Shown here: piece after piece, positions 39,958 through 48,753 of the stretch | Layout: each line of letters begins with the position of its first letter | How positions within the stretch are numbered: position 1 is the stretch's first letter | IMG/VR virus record: IMGVR_UViG_3300007540_000013 | Span: 1-64,000 of that record | From: a virus | Reading direction: 5' to 3' (one strand) | DNA length: 64,000 bases | Translations under genes and position numbers: made by a program | Notes under the pieces: model-generated | The model's database searches: none | The model's input: the letters and a program-made list of their open reading frames with translations, nothing else | What the model was told of the DNA's origin: nothing

Positions 39958-40149
39958 ATGATTAATGGAATCCTTACTTACATCTTCATTGGTGTTATTT
40001 GTAATTTTGTATTTGACTTACTAGTCAATCAATTAGAGATAGAAGAGCAGCGCTTTACTATCACCGAGCGCATCGTTACTACGGCTTTATGGCCTATAGC
40101 GTTAGCAGTATTTATATATAATTTTCTTAAAGGATTATTTAAATCATGA
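39958..40149 (+). CDS. Small two-TM membrane protein
   Basis: 63 aa with two hydrophobic segments (ILTYIFIGVICNFVFDLLV; VTTALWPIALAVFIYNFL) separated by a polar loop. GGTTATG start and own promoter. Unknown. Confidence 0.7.
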   Translation: MINGILTYIFIGVICNFVFDLLVNQLEIEEQRFTITERIVTTALWPIALAVFIYNFLKGLFKS

Positions 40150-40772
40150 TAAGAGATATAATTACCTTAGAGAAGGCTATTAAGTTAGAATCTGAGTCTC
40201 TCTTGACTCTATACTACCCCAGTACCTCCTATGATAACCTCCCAGATGTTCTTTCTATAGAGAAATATACTGATAACTTCATCTCTTACGCTAAAGAGCA
40301 CTCTAGAAAGCCAATAGACTCTCTCATACACCTTTTATCACCAGAGTACGAGGTAGAGGTTCAAATGCCATTCGATGAGAAGACCGGAACCTTTCATTGG
40401 GTACGGCTCTTTGGTAAGATACAGCAAGTATCCTCTATTGTATCCGAGGAGAAGCACCGTGGGTGGGTCTACCTCTTAACTAACCCTGCTCATCCCGAAC
40501 TTATCAAGATCGGTAAAGCTGTTACGCCTTCATCCCGCATCAAAGGCATTAACGGGGCAGGTACCGTAGATGAATGGTCTTTAAGAGCAGCTATGCCTGT
40601 CTCGGAAGACTATACCGTTGAGAATCTCGTACATACACAATTGGCACAATATAGAAGAGACTCTAACCAAGGATCTTCAAGAGAATTTTTTGAAGTTCCG
40701 CTATCGTTAGCAATGAGCACTTTATTAGAAGTATCCGAACCATTTAAAGCAGGAGATCTTGTATTATATTAA
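40146..40772 (+). CDS. T5orf172/MUG113 (GIY-YIG-like) protein
   Basis: 208 aa. The C-terminal ~100 residues match T5orf172: GWVYLLTNPAHPELIKIGKA, SRIKGIN, LVHTQLAQYRRD and REFFEV. This family is a GIY-YIG nuclease variant found in phages and toxin-like genes. N-terminal ~100 residues unassigned. Starts four bases before the upstream stop (ATGA). Confidence 0.8.
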   Translation: MIRDIITLEKAIKLESESLLTLYYPSTSYDNLPDVLSIEKYTDNFISYAKEHSRKPIDSLIHLLSPEYEVEVQMPFDEKTGTFHWVRLFGKIQQVSSIVSEEKHRGWVYLLTNPAHPELIKIGKAVTPSSRIKGINGAGTVDEWSLRAAMPVSEDYTVENLVHTQLAQYRRDSNQGSSREFFEVPLSLAMSTLLEVSEPFKAGDLVLY

Positions 40773-40793
40773 AATTTGCGTGTCAACTTTTTT

Positions 40794-40808
40794 CGCGCTC
40801 GCGGCGCG
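40794..40808. terminator. GC-rich hairpin, probable bidirectional terminator
   Basis: CGCGC (40794-40798) and GCGCG (40804-40808), with A/T-rich runs on both sides (including T-runs before and after). Confidence 0.6.
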
Positions 40809-40941
40809 TGGTAAAACTTTTTTATAAAACGCTTGCTTCCCCGAGATATTTTTATTAACTTAAAGGTATATAAGATATTATATAGTATAATATAAATTAT
40901 ATATTAATATTAATATAAAGAATAATACTTAGTAAAGAAAT

Positions 40942-41121
40942 ATGAGAAACAAAGAATTATTTCAACAAAAAGTTACTCGTCTTGAATCTATGATGAATAA
41001 TATAGGTAGAGCAGTATCTTTAAATGAGCAACAACAAGCTTTCGATGGTATCGAAAGAGCTAAAGTTATGCTCAATGACCTACAAACTATGTTAAACCGA
41101 GAATCAACTACATTTGAGTAA
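40942..41121 (+). CDS. Small coiled-coil protein
   Basis: 59 aa, helical (VTRLESMMNNIGRAVSLNEQQ; IERAKVMLNDLQTML). Starts after an A/T-rich gap with no clear promoter. Unknown. Confidence 0.6.
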   Translation: MRNKELFQQKVTRLESMMNNIGRAVSLNEQQQAFDGIERAKVMLNDLQTMLNRESTTFE

Positions 41122-41122
41122 T

Positions 41123-41857
41123 ATGCTTACTGCTGAACAGATTTTAGAGAATTATAATAAGCATCTTGCTATTATTAACTCATCTATCACCGGTGATCGA
41201 CGTGATTTAGTGCTTTCTATGATAGAAACCGTTGGAGAAACCTATGTTATGTCACCTGCTAGTGGGAAATCGTGGTATCATAATGCTTTTGCCGGTGGTT
41301 ACGTTGATCATGTCAATAGAGTCGTTGAAACTGCGGTGAAAATGATGAAATTCTGGGAATCGATGGGTGGAACTATCGATTTTACCCAAGAGGAACTCGT
41401 TTTTGCTGCTCTTTTCCATGATTTAGGTAAAATAGGTGATGGAAACAGTGCTGGATACATTGAACAGACTGATAACTGGCGTAGAGATAAGCTAAATGAG
41501 ATGTACAAACCTAATCCTGAGTTAGATTTCATGATGATCCCTGATAGATCTCTATACATACTCCAGAAGTTCGGTATTCAAGTATCTCACAAAGAGTATT
41601 TAGGTATCAAACTACACGATGGTGTCTTTGATGACGGGAATAAGCCATACTTCTTTAGTTACAACCCAGACTCTCGTATGAGAACTAACATAGTCAACGT
41701 TCTACACATGGCAGACTACATGGCTTCTAAGGTAGAATACGATATGTGGAAGAGAGATGGTGGAAAAACCACTCCATCTACTCAGAAAACTAAATCTTCC
41801 ACAGGTAAGACTATTAAATCATCAGAAGGACTTAGTAATTTTATAAAAAATATTTAG
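41123..41857 (+). CDS. HD-domain phosphohydrolase
   Basis: 244 aa from the ATG at 41123 (an upstream TTG start is three codons earlier). YVDHVNRVVE, then FAALFHDLGKIG (HD, ~residues 97-103), and VLHMADYMAS near the C-terminus give the metal-binding H...HD...D set. Likely acts on a nucleotide or signalling phosphate. The ~30-residue Lys/Ser-rich C-terminal tail is unstructured. Confidence 0.85.
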   Translation: MLTAEQILENYNKHLAIINSSITGDRRDLVLSMIETVGETYVMSPASGKSWYHNAFAGGYVDHVNRVVETAVKMMKFWESMGGTIDFTQEELVFAALFHDLGKIGDGNSAGYIEQTDNWRRDKLNEMYKPNPELDFMMIPDRSLYILQKFGIQVSHKEYLGIKLHDGVFDDGNKPYFFSYNPDSRMRTNIVNVLHMADYMASKVEYDMWKRDGGKTTPSTQKTKSSTGKTIKSSEGLSNFIKNI

Positions 41858-41859
41858 AA

Positions 41860-42159
41860 ATGTTGGTTTTATCAATTATTTTAGCTATATTACTGATTAT
41901 ACTTGGATACTTTACTTGGAATTTACTAAGAAAAGTAGAAAAGTACGAAGATATAGCACAGTATCAACAAAATTATATCGAGAATGTATCCACCGTTATT
42001 GGTGAATCCTCAAAAAGGTTACGTGAAGTTGATGAAAAAGGAACTTTTGAGTCGGATGACGAAATTGGATTTTTCTTCAAAGGGGTAAAAGAGATACAAA
42101 GTATACTTGATGAGTTTAACCTTAACGTAACCGATGGGCAGAAAAAAGAGCAAAGCTAA
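41860..42159 (+). CDS. Membrane-anchored hypothetical protein
   Basis: 99 aa, one N-terminal membrane segment (VLSIILAILLIILGYFTWNLL) and a charged helical remainder. Two bases after the HD gene, overlaps the sigma gene by 26 bases. Unknown. Confidence 0.7.
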   Translation: MLVLSIILAILLIILGYFTWNLLRKVEKYEDIAQYQQNYIENVSTVIGESSKRLREVDEKGTFESDDEIGFFFKGVKEIQSILDEFNLNVTDGQKKEQS

Positions 42160-42838
42160 TTACTTTACCCAAGAAACCGAAGATGCAATCGTAGCTTATA
42201 ATAATTCAAAAGATTTTGAGTTTAGGAATAAGATTTTTAGTGATAGGATTTATTACCCTCTATACAAGCTAGCAGAAAACATAATTCATACTTTTAAATT
42301 TTACTATACCGATGTAGACGATCTCGAGGATTTAAAACTTGAGGTCGTTTCCCTGTTAGTAGAAGAGAAGTTACATATGTTCGATCCTACTAGAGGAGCA
42401 AAAGCATACTCGTACTTTGGAACTATTGTTAAGCGTCACTTAATTAATTATAATAATAAGAATTATAAGAGAGTTAAGCAGCAGACAACTATGGATGTAT
42501 GGGAAGGAAGTTACGATTTCAACACTCCTGAGATTCACCCCTACGCATTATCTTTAAAACAGGTATTTGATATGTACATCGATGAAATGTATGATAAGTT
42601 AGATGACCTGTTCACTAAAGATGCTGATAGACAGATAGCAGACGCCGTCTTAACGTTATTTAAAAAACGTTACGACTTAGATATTTTCAAAAAGAAAGCT
42701 CTCTATATTTACATTCGAGAAATAACCGGTACCGAAACACCGTACCTCACCAGAGTCATAAACGTACTAAAAGAAGAGTTCTATATAATCTACAACGAAC
42801 TTAACGAAAAAGGGTTAATTGACTTAAATAAGTACTGA
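42134..42838 (+). CDS. Late-transcription sigma factor, gp55-like
   Basis: 234 aa. Contains a sigma region-2-like block: DLEDLKLEVVSLLVEEKLHMFDPTRGAKAYSYFGTIVKRHLINYNNK, with the D-x-x-R-G-x-K-A-Y-S-Y-F element of T4-type gp55. T4 gp55 is ~185 aa; this one has an extra C-terminal helical domain. It probably directs the host RNA polymerase to late promoters, and sits directly before the structural genes. Confidence 0.75.
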   Translation: MGRKKSKANYFTQETEDAIVAYNNSKDFEFRNKIFSDRIYYPLYKLAENIIHTFKFYYTDVDDLEDLKLEVVSLLVEEKLHMFDPTRGAKAYSYFGTIVKRHLINYNNKNYKRVKQQTTMDVWEGSYDFNTPEIHPYALSLKQVFDMYIDEMYDKLDDLFTKDADRQIADAVLTLFKKRYDLDIFKKKALYIYIREITGTETPYLTRVINVLKEEFYIIYNELNEKGLIDLNKY

Positions 42839-42840
42839 TT

Positions 42841-42849
42841 CTATTTATA
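42841..42849 (+). promoter_or_regulatory. CTATTTATA, candidate late promoter
   Basis: Three bases after the sigma gene and 11 before the next ATG. Confidence 0.35.
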
Positions 42850-42860
42850 AAAGAAAAGGT

Positions 42861-43211
42861 ATGGGGTTAGATAAAACACTCTTTAAAGAAAAATCTTTTT
42901 CCGACGTACTAGAAGAGATCTACACTAATTCTAAGAAGAAAGAAAAGCAGATCAATACTCTCATCGGAGAACTTAAACCTCTTATTGAAAACATAGGAGA
43001 CGCTACTCTTGTTGTTCCTATGATTGCTAACTACTTAGAGATAGGTGTTAAGAATGATAAACACTTAATTGATATGCTTGCTGTTGTACAACGTATGGAG
43101 AATGCATCTAAAAACGGTGATGCAGCAGGATTTGAACTAGGCGCTGATGAGCTTGCTCAAATCTTAGAGCAGATGGAAGAGGAAGCAGAAGAGCCTAAGC
43201 AAGGAGAATAA
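42861..43211 (+). CDS. Conserved phage helical protein
   Basis: 116 aa, helical and acidic (FSDVLEEIYTNSKKKEKQIN; MIANYLEIGVKNDKHLIDML; acidic C-terminus). It sits between the late sigma factor and the hub gene with a one-base overlap. A T4 gp33-like co-factor role is possible but unproven. Confidence 0.65.
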   Translation: MGLDKTLFKEKSFSDVLEEIYTNSKKKEKQINTLIGELKPLIENIGDATLVVPMIANYLEIGVKNDKHLIDMLAVVQRMENASKNGDAAGFELGADELAQILEQMEEEAEEPKQGE

Positions 43212-44323
43212 TGTCAACAGAAACTAGATACGGATCAACAGGTACAGGTAATATATTTGAAGTACCGGCAACTTCAACATCCCAAGGTAGCTTAACTAAC
43301 AACTGGGCGCAGGTTACAGGTACCTCTTTTACCGATTCCACATTAGATACTAATGGCGTTCGGTATCGATCTATTGGATCAAGTGTAGGTCGAGAAGATG
43401 GTACTGCTTACCCATTCTACCAGAGTCTAAAAAATGTACCTGTAATTGGAGAAGTTATATTAGTAATTCCCGGACCTAAAGCTGGAGGTGATTCAAGAAG
43501 CGCTTCTGGTGATTATTATTTACCTGCATTAAATATATGGAATAACCCTCAAGCAGGTCGTTCCAGCGCAGGTAACTACCTCCCCGAAATTAAAGATGGC
43601 TGGCAAGAAACAATAGACAACAACCCTCTGTATCCATTCCCAGGAGATGTAATATTAGAAGGCCGAAAAGGACAGAGTATAAGATTATCTGAAAGTTTAT
43701 CAAAGACTCCCTGGCAAGGTGCAAGAGCTGATCTTTCTACTATTGCTATAGTAAGCGGGATCAACACAACAGGTCGTCCTGAAGAATTTGTAGTCGAAGA
43801 TATAAATAGAGATGCGTCTTCTATATACCTTTTACAAGGTCAGAGAATCCCCTTAGAGACTACACATCAATGGAAGCGTGGAGAAATTACAAGTTATGGA
43901 ACTCAGACCTTACCTCTAGATGCTAAAAGTTACACAGGTAACCAAGTAGTGCTTAACAGCGGCAGGGTATACCTTAATGCCTCTTCCGAACACGTATTGA
44001 TATCCGCTCAACAACATGTAGGGTTATTAGGAGATCAAGTTCATATTGACGGAGTGAATAGTATAAATCTTGCTGCGCCCATCGTATCACTAACAACAGC
44101 AGCTAGAAACCCAGCTGTTAAAGGTAATGAGCTATTATTAGAAATTGAAAATTTATACAGTAGGTTACTAAGCTTAACCGAAACATTATCTGATACTTTA
44201 AGCGAGATTAATAAAAACACTGATACCGCAGAAGAATTAAAAGACTTCCTAATAGGTCGATTAGATAATGATAACCAAAAGCTAGTAGAATCACTACTAT
44301 CTAAAACCGTACTTTTAAGTTAA
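43211..44323 (+). CDS. Baseplate hub/spike protein, gp5-like without lysozyme
   Basis: 370 aa. VIGEVILVIPGP and FPGDVILEGRKGQSIRL are OB-fold and spike-base segments typical of gp5 hub proteins in T4-like marine phages. It has a beta-rich middle (HVLISAQQHVGLLGDQVHID) and a C-terminal coiled coil. There is no lysozyme domain. Next come tail genes, including gp25 and gp6. Confidence 0.7.
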   Translation: MSTETRYGSTGTGNIFEVPATSTSQGSLTNNWAQVTGTSFTDSTLDTNGVRYRSIGSSVGREDGTAYPFYQSLKNVPVIGEVILVIPGPKAGGDSRSASGDYYLPALNIWNNPQAGRSSAGNYLPEIKDGWQETIDNNPLYPFPGDVILEGRKGQSIRLSESLSKTPWQGARADLSTIAIVSGINTTGRPEEFVVEDINRDASSIYLLQGQRIPLETTHQWKRGEITSYGTQTLPLDAKSYTGNQVVLNSGRVYLNASSEHVLISAQQHVGLLGDQVHIDGVNSINLAAPIVSLTTAARNPAVKGNELLLEIENLYSRLLSLTETLSDTLSEINKNTDTAEELKDFLIGRLDNDNQKLVESLLSKTVLLS

Positions 44324-44325
44324 CC

Positions 44326-46074
44326 ATGGCAACACTATTAGAAGAATTACAGAAAGTACAGCCCTGTGATGGTAGAAGTTTAATTCAATTAATAACTCAA
44401 CGCGTCATCCAAGAGATTACTCGTCTAAAAAGACAGGCGTGTGAAGAGGTAGCAAATACATTCTCAACTTACGGATTAGAGAATATTTACCCCTGTGATT
44501 ACTTAACAGAGGAGTTCTTAGAGAAACTACTAACTACAGAACCTACAGAAGCTATCTCATCTGTATTACTAAGAGCAGGTTACCCTCCTCATCTCCTAAA
44601 AGCATTTGTACAGGGGTTTGATGAGTTATCTGATGAAGAACTTCAAGAGATGTTAGAGTGGACTCAACCTCGTACCGGTATTCGTATTCATCCTAAAACA
44701 AGTAAATATTTTAGAACAGAAACAACCACTACTCTTTCTACCAGTATAACAGAACTAGTCGTAACTAGAACTCAACAAGTCACTAGAGATTTAACTCCTA
44801 CTGAACTTGCAAATCTACGAGAAGAACGTAAAACCGAGCAAGCAAAGAAACAGGAATTAGAACTTGAAAAACAAAAGCAGGAATTTTTCGAAACTGTACG
44901 TAAAGAGAGTCCTAGAGCATTAGAGTTAATTTTAGGAGAAGGACCTAGAATAACCCGAGAAGAATACCAAGGTACAGGATTTAGCTCCCTCGCATTAACC
45001 CTAGTACAGGAAGCTCAGAACAACAAGTACATGTCTGAAGAAGTATTTAATAGTTATGCTAGTTTAAAGAAACCGGTTAATGAAGGAGGGTTTAATCAAT
45101 CAAGTAGTTACTGGGGATACGGTACGTATGGTTTTGGAATCGGAGGTGAAATTGAAGAAGTAACCGTAACTGCTTCAGCACTTCCACAAGAAACTCTTAC
45201 CGTCACTGAGACAGAAACATTTACCGAAACTGAAGAAATAGTTACCACAGAAGAGATCACAACAACAACCGTGGTATTATCTGAAAACGAAGTTAAAGAA
45301 GTTCGTGAATTTTATTTAAATCAAGGAATAGGTAACATAGTAAACTTTTTAGCTGAAAGTCTAGGAACTGAAGTAAACAGCCAACTACAATGTCCAACTC
45401 CGGATACGACTTCAAGACTAATAACCCGTGTCACTAACCTAGCAAGAGTAGTAAATGACGTTAAACAGACAATCACTACATTACAGCAAATAGTAAATGC
45501 TACATCTGCAATATTTAACTTATTAAGTAGGATTGTAGATATCTTAAAAAAAGTGATTATCGCTGCTCAACCAGCTATTATCGCTGCAGCTTCAGCGCTA
45601 TTTACAGCTGGTATTGCTGCTATACTCAATAAAATTACAGGAGCTGCTCGAAGTATCATCACTAAGTACGAACCGCAGATTGAGAAATTAGATAAGCAGA
45701 TTTGTGCTGCTGCTGGTTCATTAACTTTTGTAGTAGCTAATATAAACGTAGTTGATGCTTTTATTAGAGTTATTGATGAACTATTAAGAAACTGTATACA
45801 GGAACTATCTAATTCTAATGATGCACTATCAACCGCAGTAGCATCCGCATTAACCCCTATCACAGGGAATCCTCGCGGATCTGGAGATATTGAGTATAGA
45901 GGATATAAAATTGAAGTAAGAACTAAAGCAAGCGATAATACATTAAAACAACGTTACGCTGTAGGATTAGATTCGAATAATGTAGCAGCTATCGAAGGTC
46001 CGTTATCATATAGTGCTGACGCAGAAATACTTATCGAAGAATTAAAATATAGAATTGACACATATTTAGGCTAA
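44326..46074 (+). CDS. Large virion structural protein, unknown
   Basis: 582 aa. Charged helical N-terminus, a Thr/Glu-rich low-complexity middle (LTVTETETFTETEEIVTTEE), then a helical Ala-rich hydrophobic region (AQPAIIAAASALFTAGIAAI) and C-terminal mixed fold. It lies between hub and gp25 genes, so it is probably a baseplate or tail protein. No family recognised; the hydrophobic helices could insert in a membrane. Confidence 0.6.
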   Translation: MATLLEELQKVQPCDGRSLIQLITQRVIQEITRLKRQACEEVANTFSTYGLENIYPCDYLTEEFLEKLLTTEPTEAISSVLLRAGYPPHLLKAFVQGFDELSDEELQEMLEWTQPRTGIRIHPKTSKYFRTETTTTLSTSITELVVTRTQQVTRDLTPTELANLREERKTEQAKKQELELEKQKQEFFETVRKESPRALELILGEGPRITREEYQGTGFSSLALTLVQEAQNNKYMSEEVFNSYASLKKPVNEGGFNQSSSYWGYGTYGFGIGGEIEEVTVTASALPQETLTVTETETFTETEEIVTTEEITTTTVVLSENEVKEVREFYLNQGIGNIVNFLAESLGTEVNSQLQCPTPDTTSRLITRVTNLARVVNDVKQTITTLQQIVNATSAIFNLLSRIVDILKKVIIAAQPAIIAAASALFTAGIAAILNKITGAARSIITKYEPQIEKLDKQICAAAGSLTFVVANINVVDAFIRVIDELLRNCIQELSNSNDALSTAVASALTPITGNPRGSGDIEYRGYKIEVRTKASDNTLKQRYAVGLDSNNVAAIEGPLSYSADAEILIEELKYRIDTYLG

Positions 46075-46076
46075 AT

Positions 46077-46085
46077 CTATTTATA
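46077..46085 (+). promoter_or_regulatory. CTATTTATA, candidate late promoter
   Basis: Two bases after the previous stop and three bases before the next ATG. Confidence 0.3.
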
Positions 46086-46088
46086 ATT

Positions 46089-46505
46089 ATGAAAGCATCC
46101 GATTTTAAAAAAATTATTAAAGAAGCAGTAAGAGAAGCTATTAGAGAAGAACTCTCTGAAATGCAGCAACCGGTACAAGAGCAAGTTCAAAAACAGCCGC
46201 TCAAATCTACCGGGAACTCTATCTTAGACGCCCTCAACGAGACTAAAAGTAGTATGACCTCAGAAGACTACAGAAACATTGGAGGAGATTTTAGAGCTGA
46301 TATGGCTCAAAGTTTTAATAAAGCAGCATTCACTCCTAAAGGTAGAGCTGTAAAACCAGCCTCTGATGACCCTAGAGCAGTTAAAGCAGCAGTAGCTTCT
46401 GCACCTAAAATAGGTTTAGACTTATCTCAGTTAGGATTTGTGAATAAAGCAGCCGCTATTGTTAACGAGGTAGATAGAAAACAAAAAGAAAAGTTTAACG
46501 TATAA
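46089..46505 (+). CDS. Hypothetical structural-region protein
   Basis: 138 aa; basic/acidic helix at the start (KASDFKKIIKEAVREAIREEL), a Gln-rich linker, and a helical C-terminus. Similar helix starts are common in marine phages. Upstream of gp25 with a one-base overlap. Unknown. Confidence 0.65.
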   Translation: MKASDFKKIIKEAVREAIREELSEMQQPVQEQVQKQPLKSTGNSILDALNETKSSMTSEDYRNIGGDFRADMAQSFNKAAFTPKGRAVKPASDDPRAVKAAVASAPKIGLDLSQLGFVNKAAAIVNEVDRKQKEKFNV

Positions 46506-46915
46506 TGGCATATAAGGTTCAAAGAATTAATCCTCTAGACTTACAGCCCAGGAAAGCTGTAGGAGTAGCTTTACCTTTTTCAGGTAGAGCTGTTTTTAAT
46601 TCTACATATACCTCTAAAGAAGCTGTTAGATCTAATTTAATTAACTTTTTCTTAACAGGAAAGAACGAAAGAGTTTTTAATCTTGATTTTGGCGCTGGAC
46701 TACGTAATATGTTATTTGAAGGGATAACTCAAGAAAAAATTGAAGAACTAAAATTAAATATAATAAAGTCTCTAGAACTATATTTCCCACGAGTACAGGT
46801 TTCTAGCTTAAATCTCAAAGCATATCCCGATCAAAACTTAATAAACTTTGAACTTAAGTACTCTGTAGTACAGACAAATATACAAGACGAGATATCAATT
46901 AATTTTGAACAATAA
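46505..46915 (+). CDS. 25: Baseplate wedge subunit gp25 (GPW/gp25 family)
   Basis: 136 aa. FLTGKNERVFNLDFGAGLRNMLFEG is the conserved gp25-family core; length matches the family. The protein initiates sheath assembly at the baseplate. One-base overlaps on both sides, with the wedge gene 6 next. Confidence 0.85.
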   Translation: MAYKVQRINPLDLQPRKAVGVALPFSGRAVFNSTYTSKEAVRSNLINFFLTGKNERVFNLDFGAGLRNMLFEGITQEKIEELKLNIIKSLELYFPRVQVSSLNLKAYPDQNLINFELKYSVVQTNIQDEISINFEQ

Positions 46916-48741
46916 TGGCGCAACAGAGAGAAATACAGTATTCAAATAAGACTTTTAGTGATTTCCGTAAACAGTTAATTGATTACGCTAAAAACTATTT
47001 CCCTGACTCTTATAACGACTTCTCACCAACATCACCCGGTATGATGTTTATGGAGATGGCAGCTTATGTAGGAGATGTACTTTCTTTCTATCAAGATATA
47101 CAGCTACAAGAGACCTTCTTGCAATACGCTCAAGAACCAGGTAACCTTTATAACTTAGCGTATATGATGGGTTACCGTCCAAAAGTTACATCTGCAGCAA
47201 CTGTAATGCTAGACTTATACCAGCAAGTACCATCCAAAAACGCAGGTACAAACGCAGTACCGGATTACGACTACGCTATTACTCTTGATAATAATGCTGT
47301 AGTTCAAAGCACCACTAATCCTGCAGTACAGTTCTTAATTCAAGATAAAGTTAGTTTTAACTACTCCTCATCTTACGATCCTACAACTGTATCAATTTAC
47401 GAAACAGCAGGAGGTAATATTACTAAATTCTTATTAAAAAAGCAAGTAAAAGCAATATCTGGAGAAATAAAAACAGCCACAGAAAATATATCCTCAGTAG
47501 AGAGATTCAAAACTATAACTATAAACGATACGGATATTATCGGTATATTAGATGTTACTGATGGAGATGGTAATGTTTGGACAGAAGTACCCTACTTAGC
47601 TCAAGACACTGTTTTTGAAGAAAATACTAATACTGCAACCGACAGCAACTTAGTACCATATTCAGTAACACTCCAAAAAACACCTCGTAGATTTGTAACC
47701 AGGTATACCTCAACAGGTGCTATTCAATTACAATTTGGTGCAGGTCAAACCGGAGAAGATGACACTGTAATCACACCAGACCCAACTAACGTAGGACTAC
47801 CATCTCAAACTATCGGAGTAACTAAGATTGATGTAGCTTACGATCCATCAAACTTTATGTTTACAGGAGCTTACGGTTTAGCACCTAGCTCTGATTTAAC
47901 TATTAGGTACATTGTTGGTGGCGGCGTTGCCGCTAACGTACCCTTAGATACTATTACAACAGTAGTATCTTCTACTAAAACTGCAATACAGACCGGATAT
48001 GAAGATACCTTTACAGTTAATAACCCAGAACCTGCTACAGGAGGTAAAGATGGCGACACTGTAGATGAATTAAGACAGAATTCATTAAAATCCTACAACG
48101 AACAGTTAAGAGCAGTTACTGCTCAAGACTATACAGTTAGAGCACAATCACTACCTCCAAGATTTGGATCTGTAGCTAAAGTATTCGTTACTCAAGATCA
48201 ACTAACAAGCACTAAGAGTGTTACTGATAATATTATAGATAGTAACCCATTAGCTATCTCATTGTATATCTTAGCTTATAATCAAGATAAACAATTAAGA
48301 ACTGCAACATCAACACTCAAGACAAATCTTAAAAACTACTTATCGCAATATAAACTTTTAACAGATGCTATTAATATTAAAGATGCATTTGTAGTTAATA
48401 TAGGAGTGAAGTACGAGATTGTGTTAAGACCCTCAGCTACTGCAAAAGACGTACTTACTAAATGTACTGAAACATTACAAGATTATTTTAATATAACAAA
48501 ATGGAGTATTAACGAACCCATTAATATCTCGAAACTCTACACACTACTAGACAGAATTAAAGGCGTACAAACAGTTCAGCATGTTGAATTAGTTAATAAA
48601 GCGGGTGGGAATTATTCTCAATACGGATATGATATCGCAGGAGCAACAAGGAACAACATAGTATATCCTTCTTATGATCCTTGTATATTTGAAATAAAAT
48701 ATCCAAATACAGATATTGAAGGAAGGATTATAACTTTATAA
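46915..48741 (+). CDS. 6: Baseplate wedge protein, gp6/J-like
   Basis: 608 aa. The N-terminal block FRKQLIDYAKNYFPDSYNDF, MMFMEMAAYVGDVLSFYQD and LYNLAYMMGYRP are typical of gp6/baseplate J proteins; the large insert and beta-rich C-terminus fit as well (NVGLPSQTIGVTKIDVAYD). It pairs with gp25 in the wedge of contractile tails. Confidence 0.8.
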   Translation: MAQQREIQYSNKTFSDFRKQLIDYAKNYFPDSYNDFSPTSPGMMFMEMAAYVGDVLSFYQDIQLQETFLQYAQEPGNLYNLAYMMGYRPKVTSAATVMLDLYQQVPSKNAGTNAVPDYDYAITLDNNAVVQSTTNPAVQFLIQDKVSFNYSSSYDPTTVSIYETAGGNITKFLLKKQVKAISGEIKTATENISSVERFKTITINDTDIIGILDVTDGDGNVWTEVPYLAQDTVFEENTNTATDSNLVPYSVTLQKTPRRFVTRYTSTGAIQLQFGAGQTGEDDTVITPDPTNVGLPSQTIGVTKIDVAYDPSNFMFTGAYGLAPSSDLTIRYIVGGGVAANVPLDTITTVVSSTKTAIQTGYEDTFTVNNPEPATGGKDGDTVDELRQNSLKSYNEQLRAVTAQDYTVRAQSLPPRFGSVAKVFVTQDQLTSTKSVTDNIIDSNPLAISLYILAYNQDKQLRTATSTLKTNLKNYLSQYKLLTDAINIKDAFVVNIGVKYEIVLRPSATAKDVLTKCTETLQDYFNITKWSINEPINISKLYTLLDRIKGVQTVQHVELVNKAGGNYSQYGYDIAGATRNNIVYPSYDPCIFEIKYPNTDIEGRIITL

Positions 48742-48753
48742 TAAGAATAAACG

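Noticed and set aside
32909-40941. tRNA genes in the noncoding gaps
   Set aside because: No cloverleaf-like arrangement or CCA-end pattern found by eye in the gaps.
41114-41122. TTG start for the HD hydrolase
   Set aside because: The ATG at 41123 directly follows the previous stop and needs no rare start.
43211-44323. Baseplate lysozyme domain in the gp5-like protein
   Set aside because: No lysozyme catalytic pattern; only OB-fold and spike-like segments are visible.
45567-45863. Minus-strand frame of 98 residues
   Set aside because: Lies wholly inside a plus-strand structural gene, with no promoter; a shadow of the Ala-rich segment.
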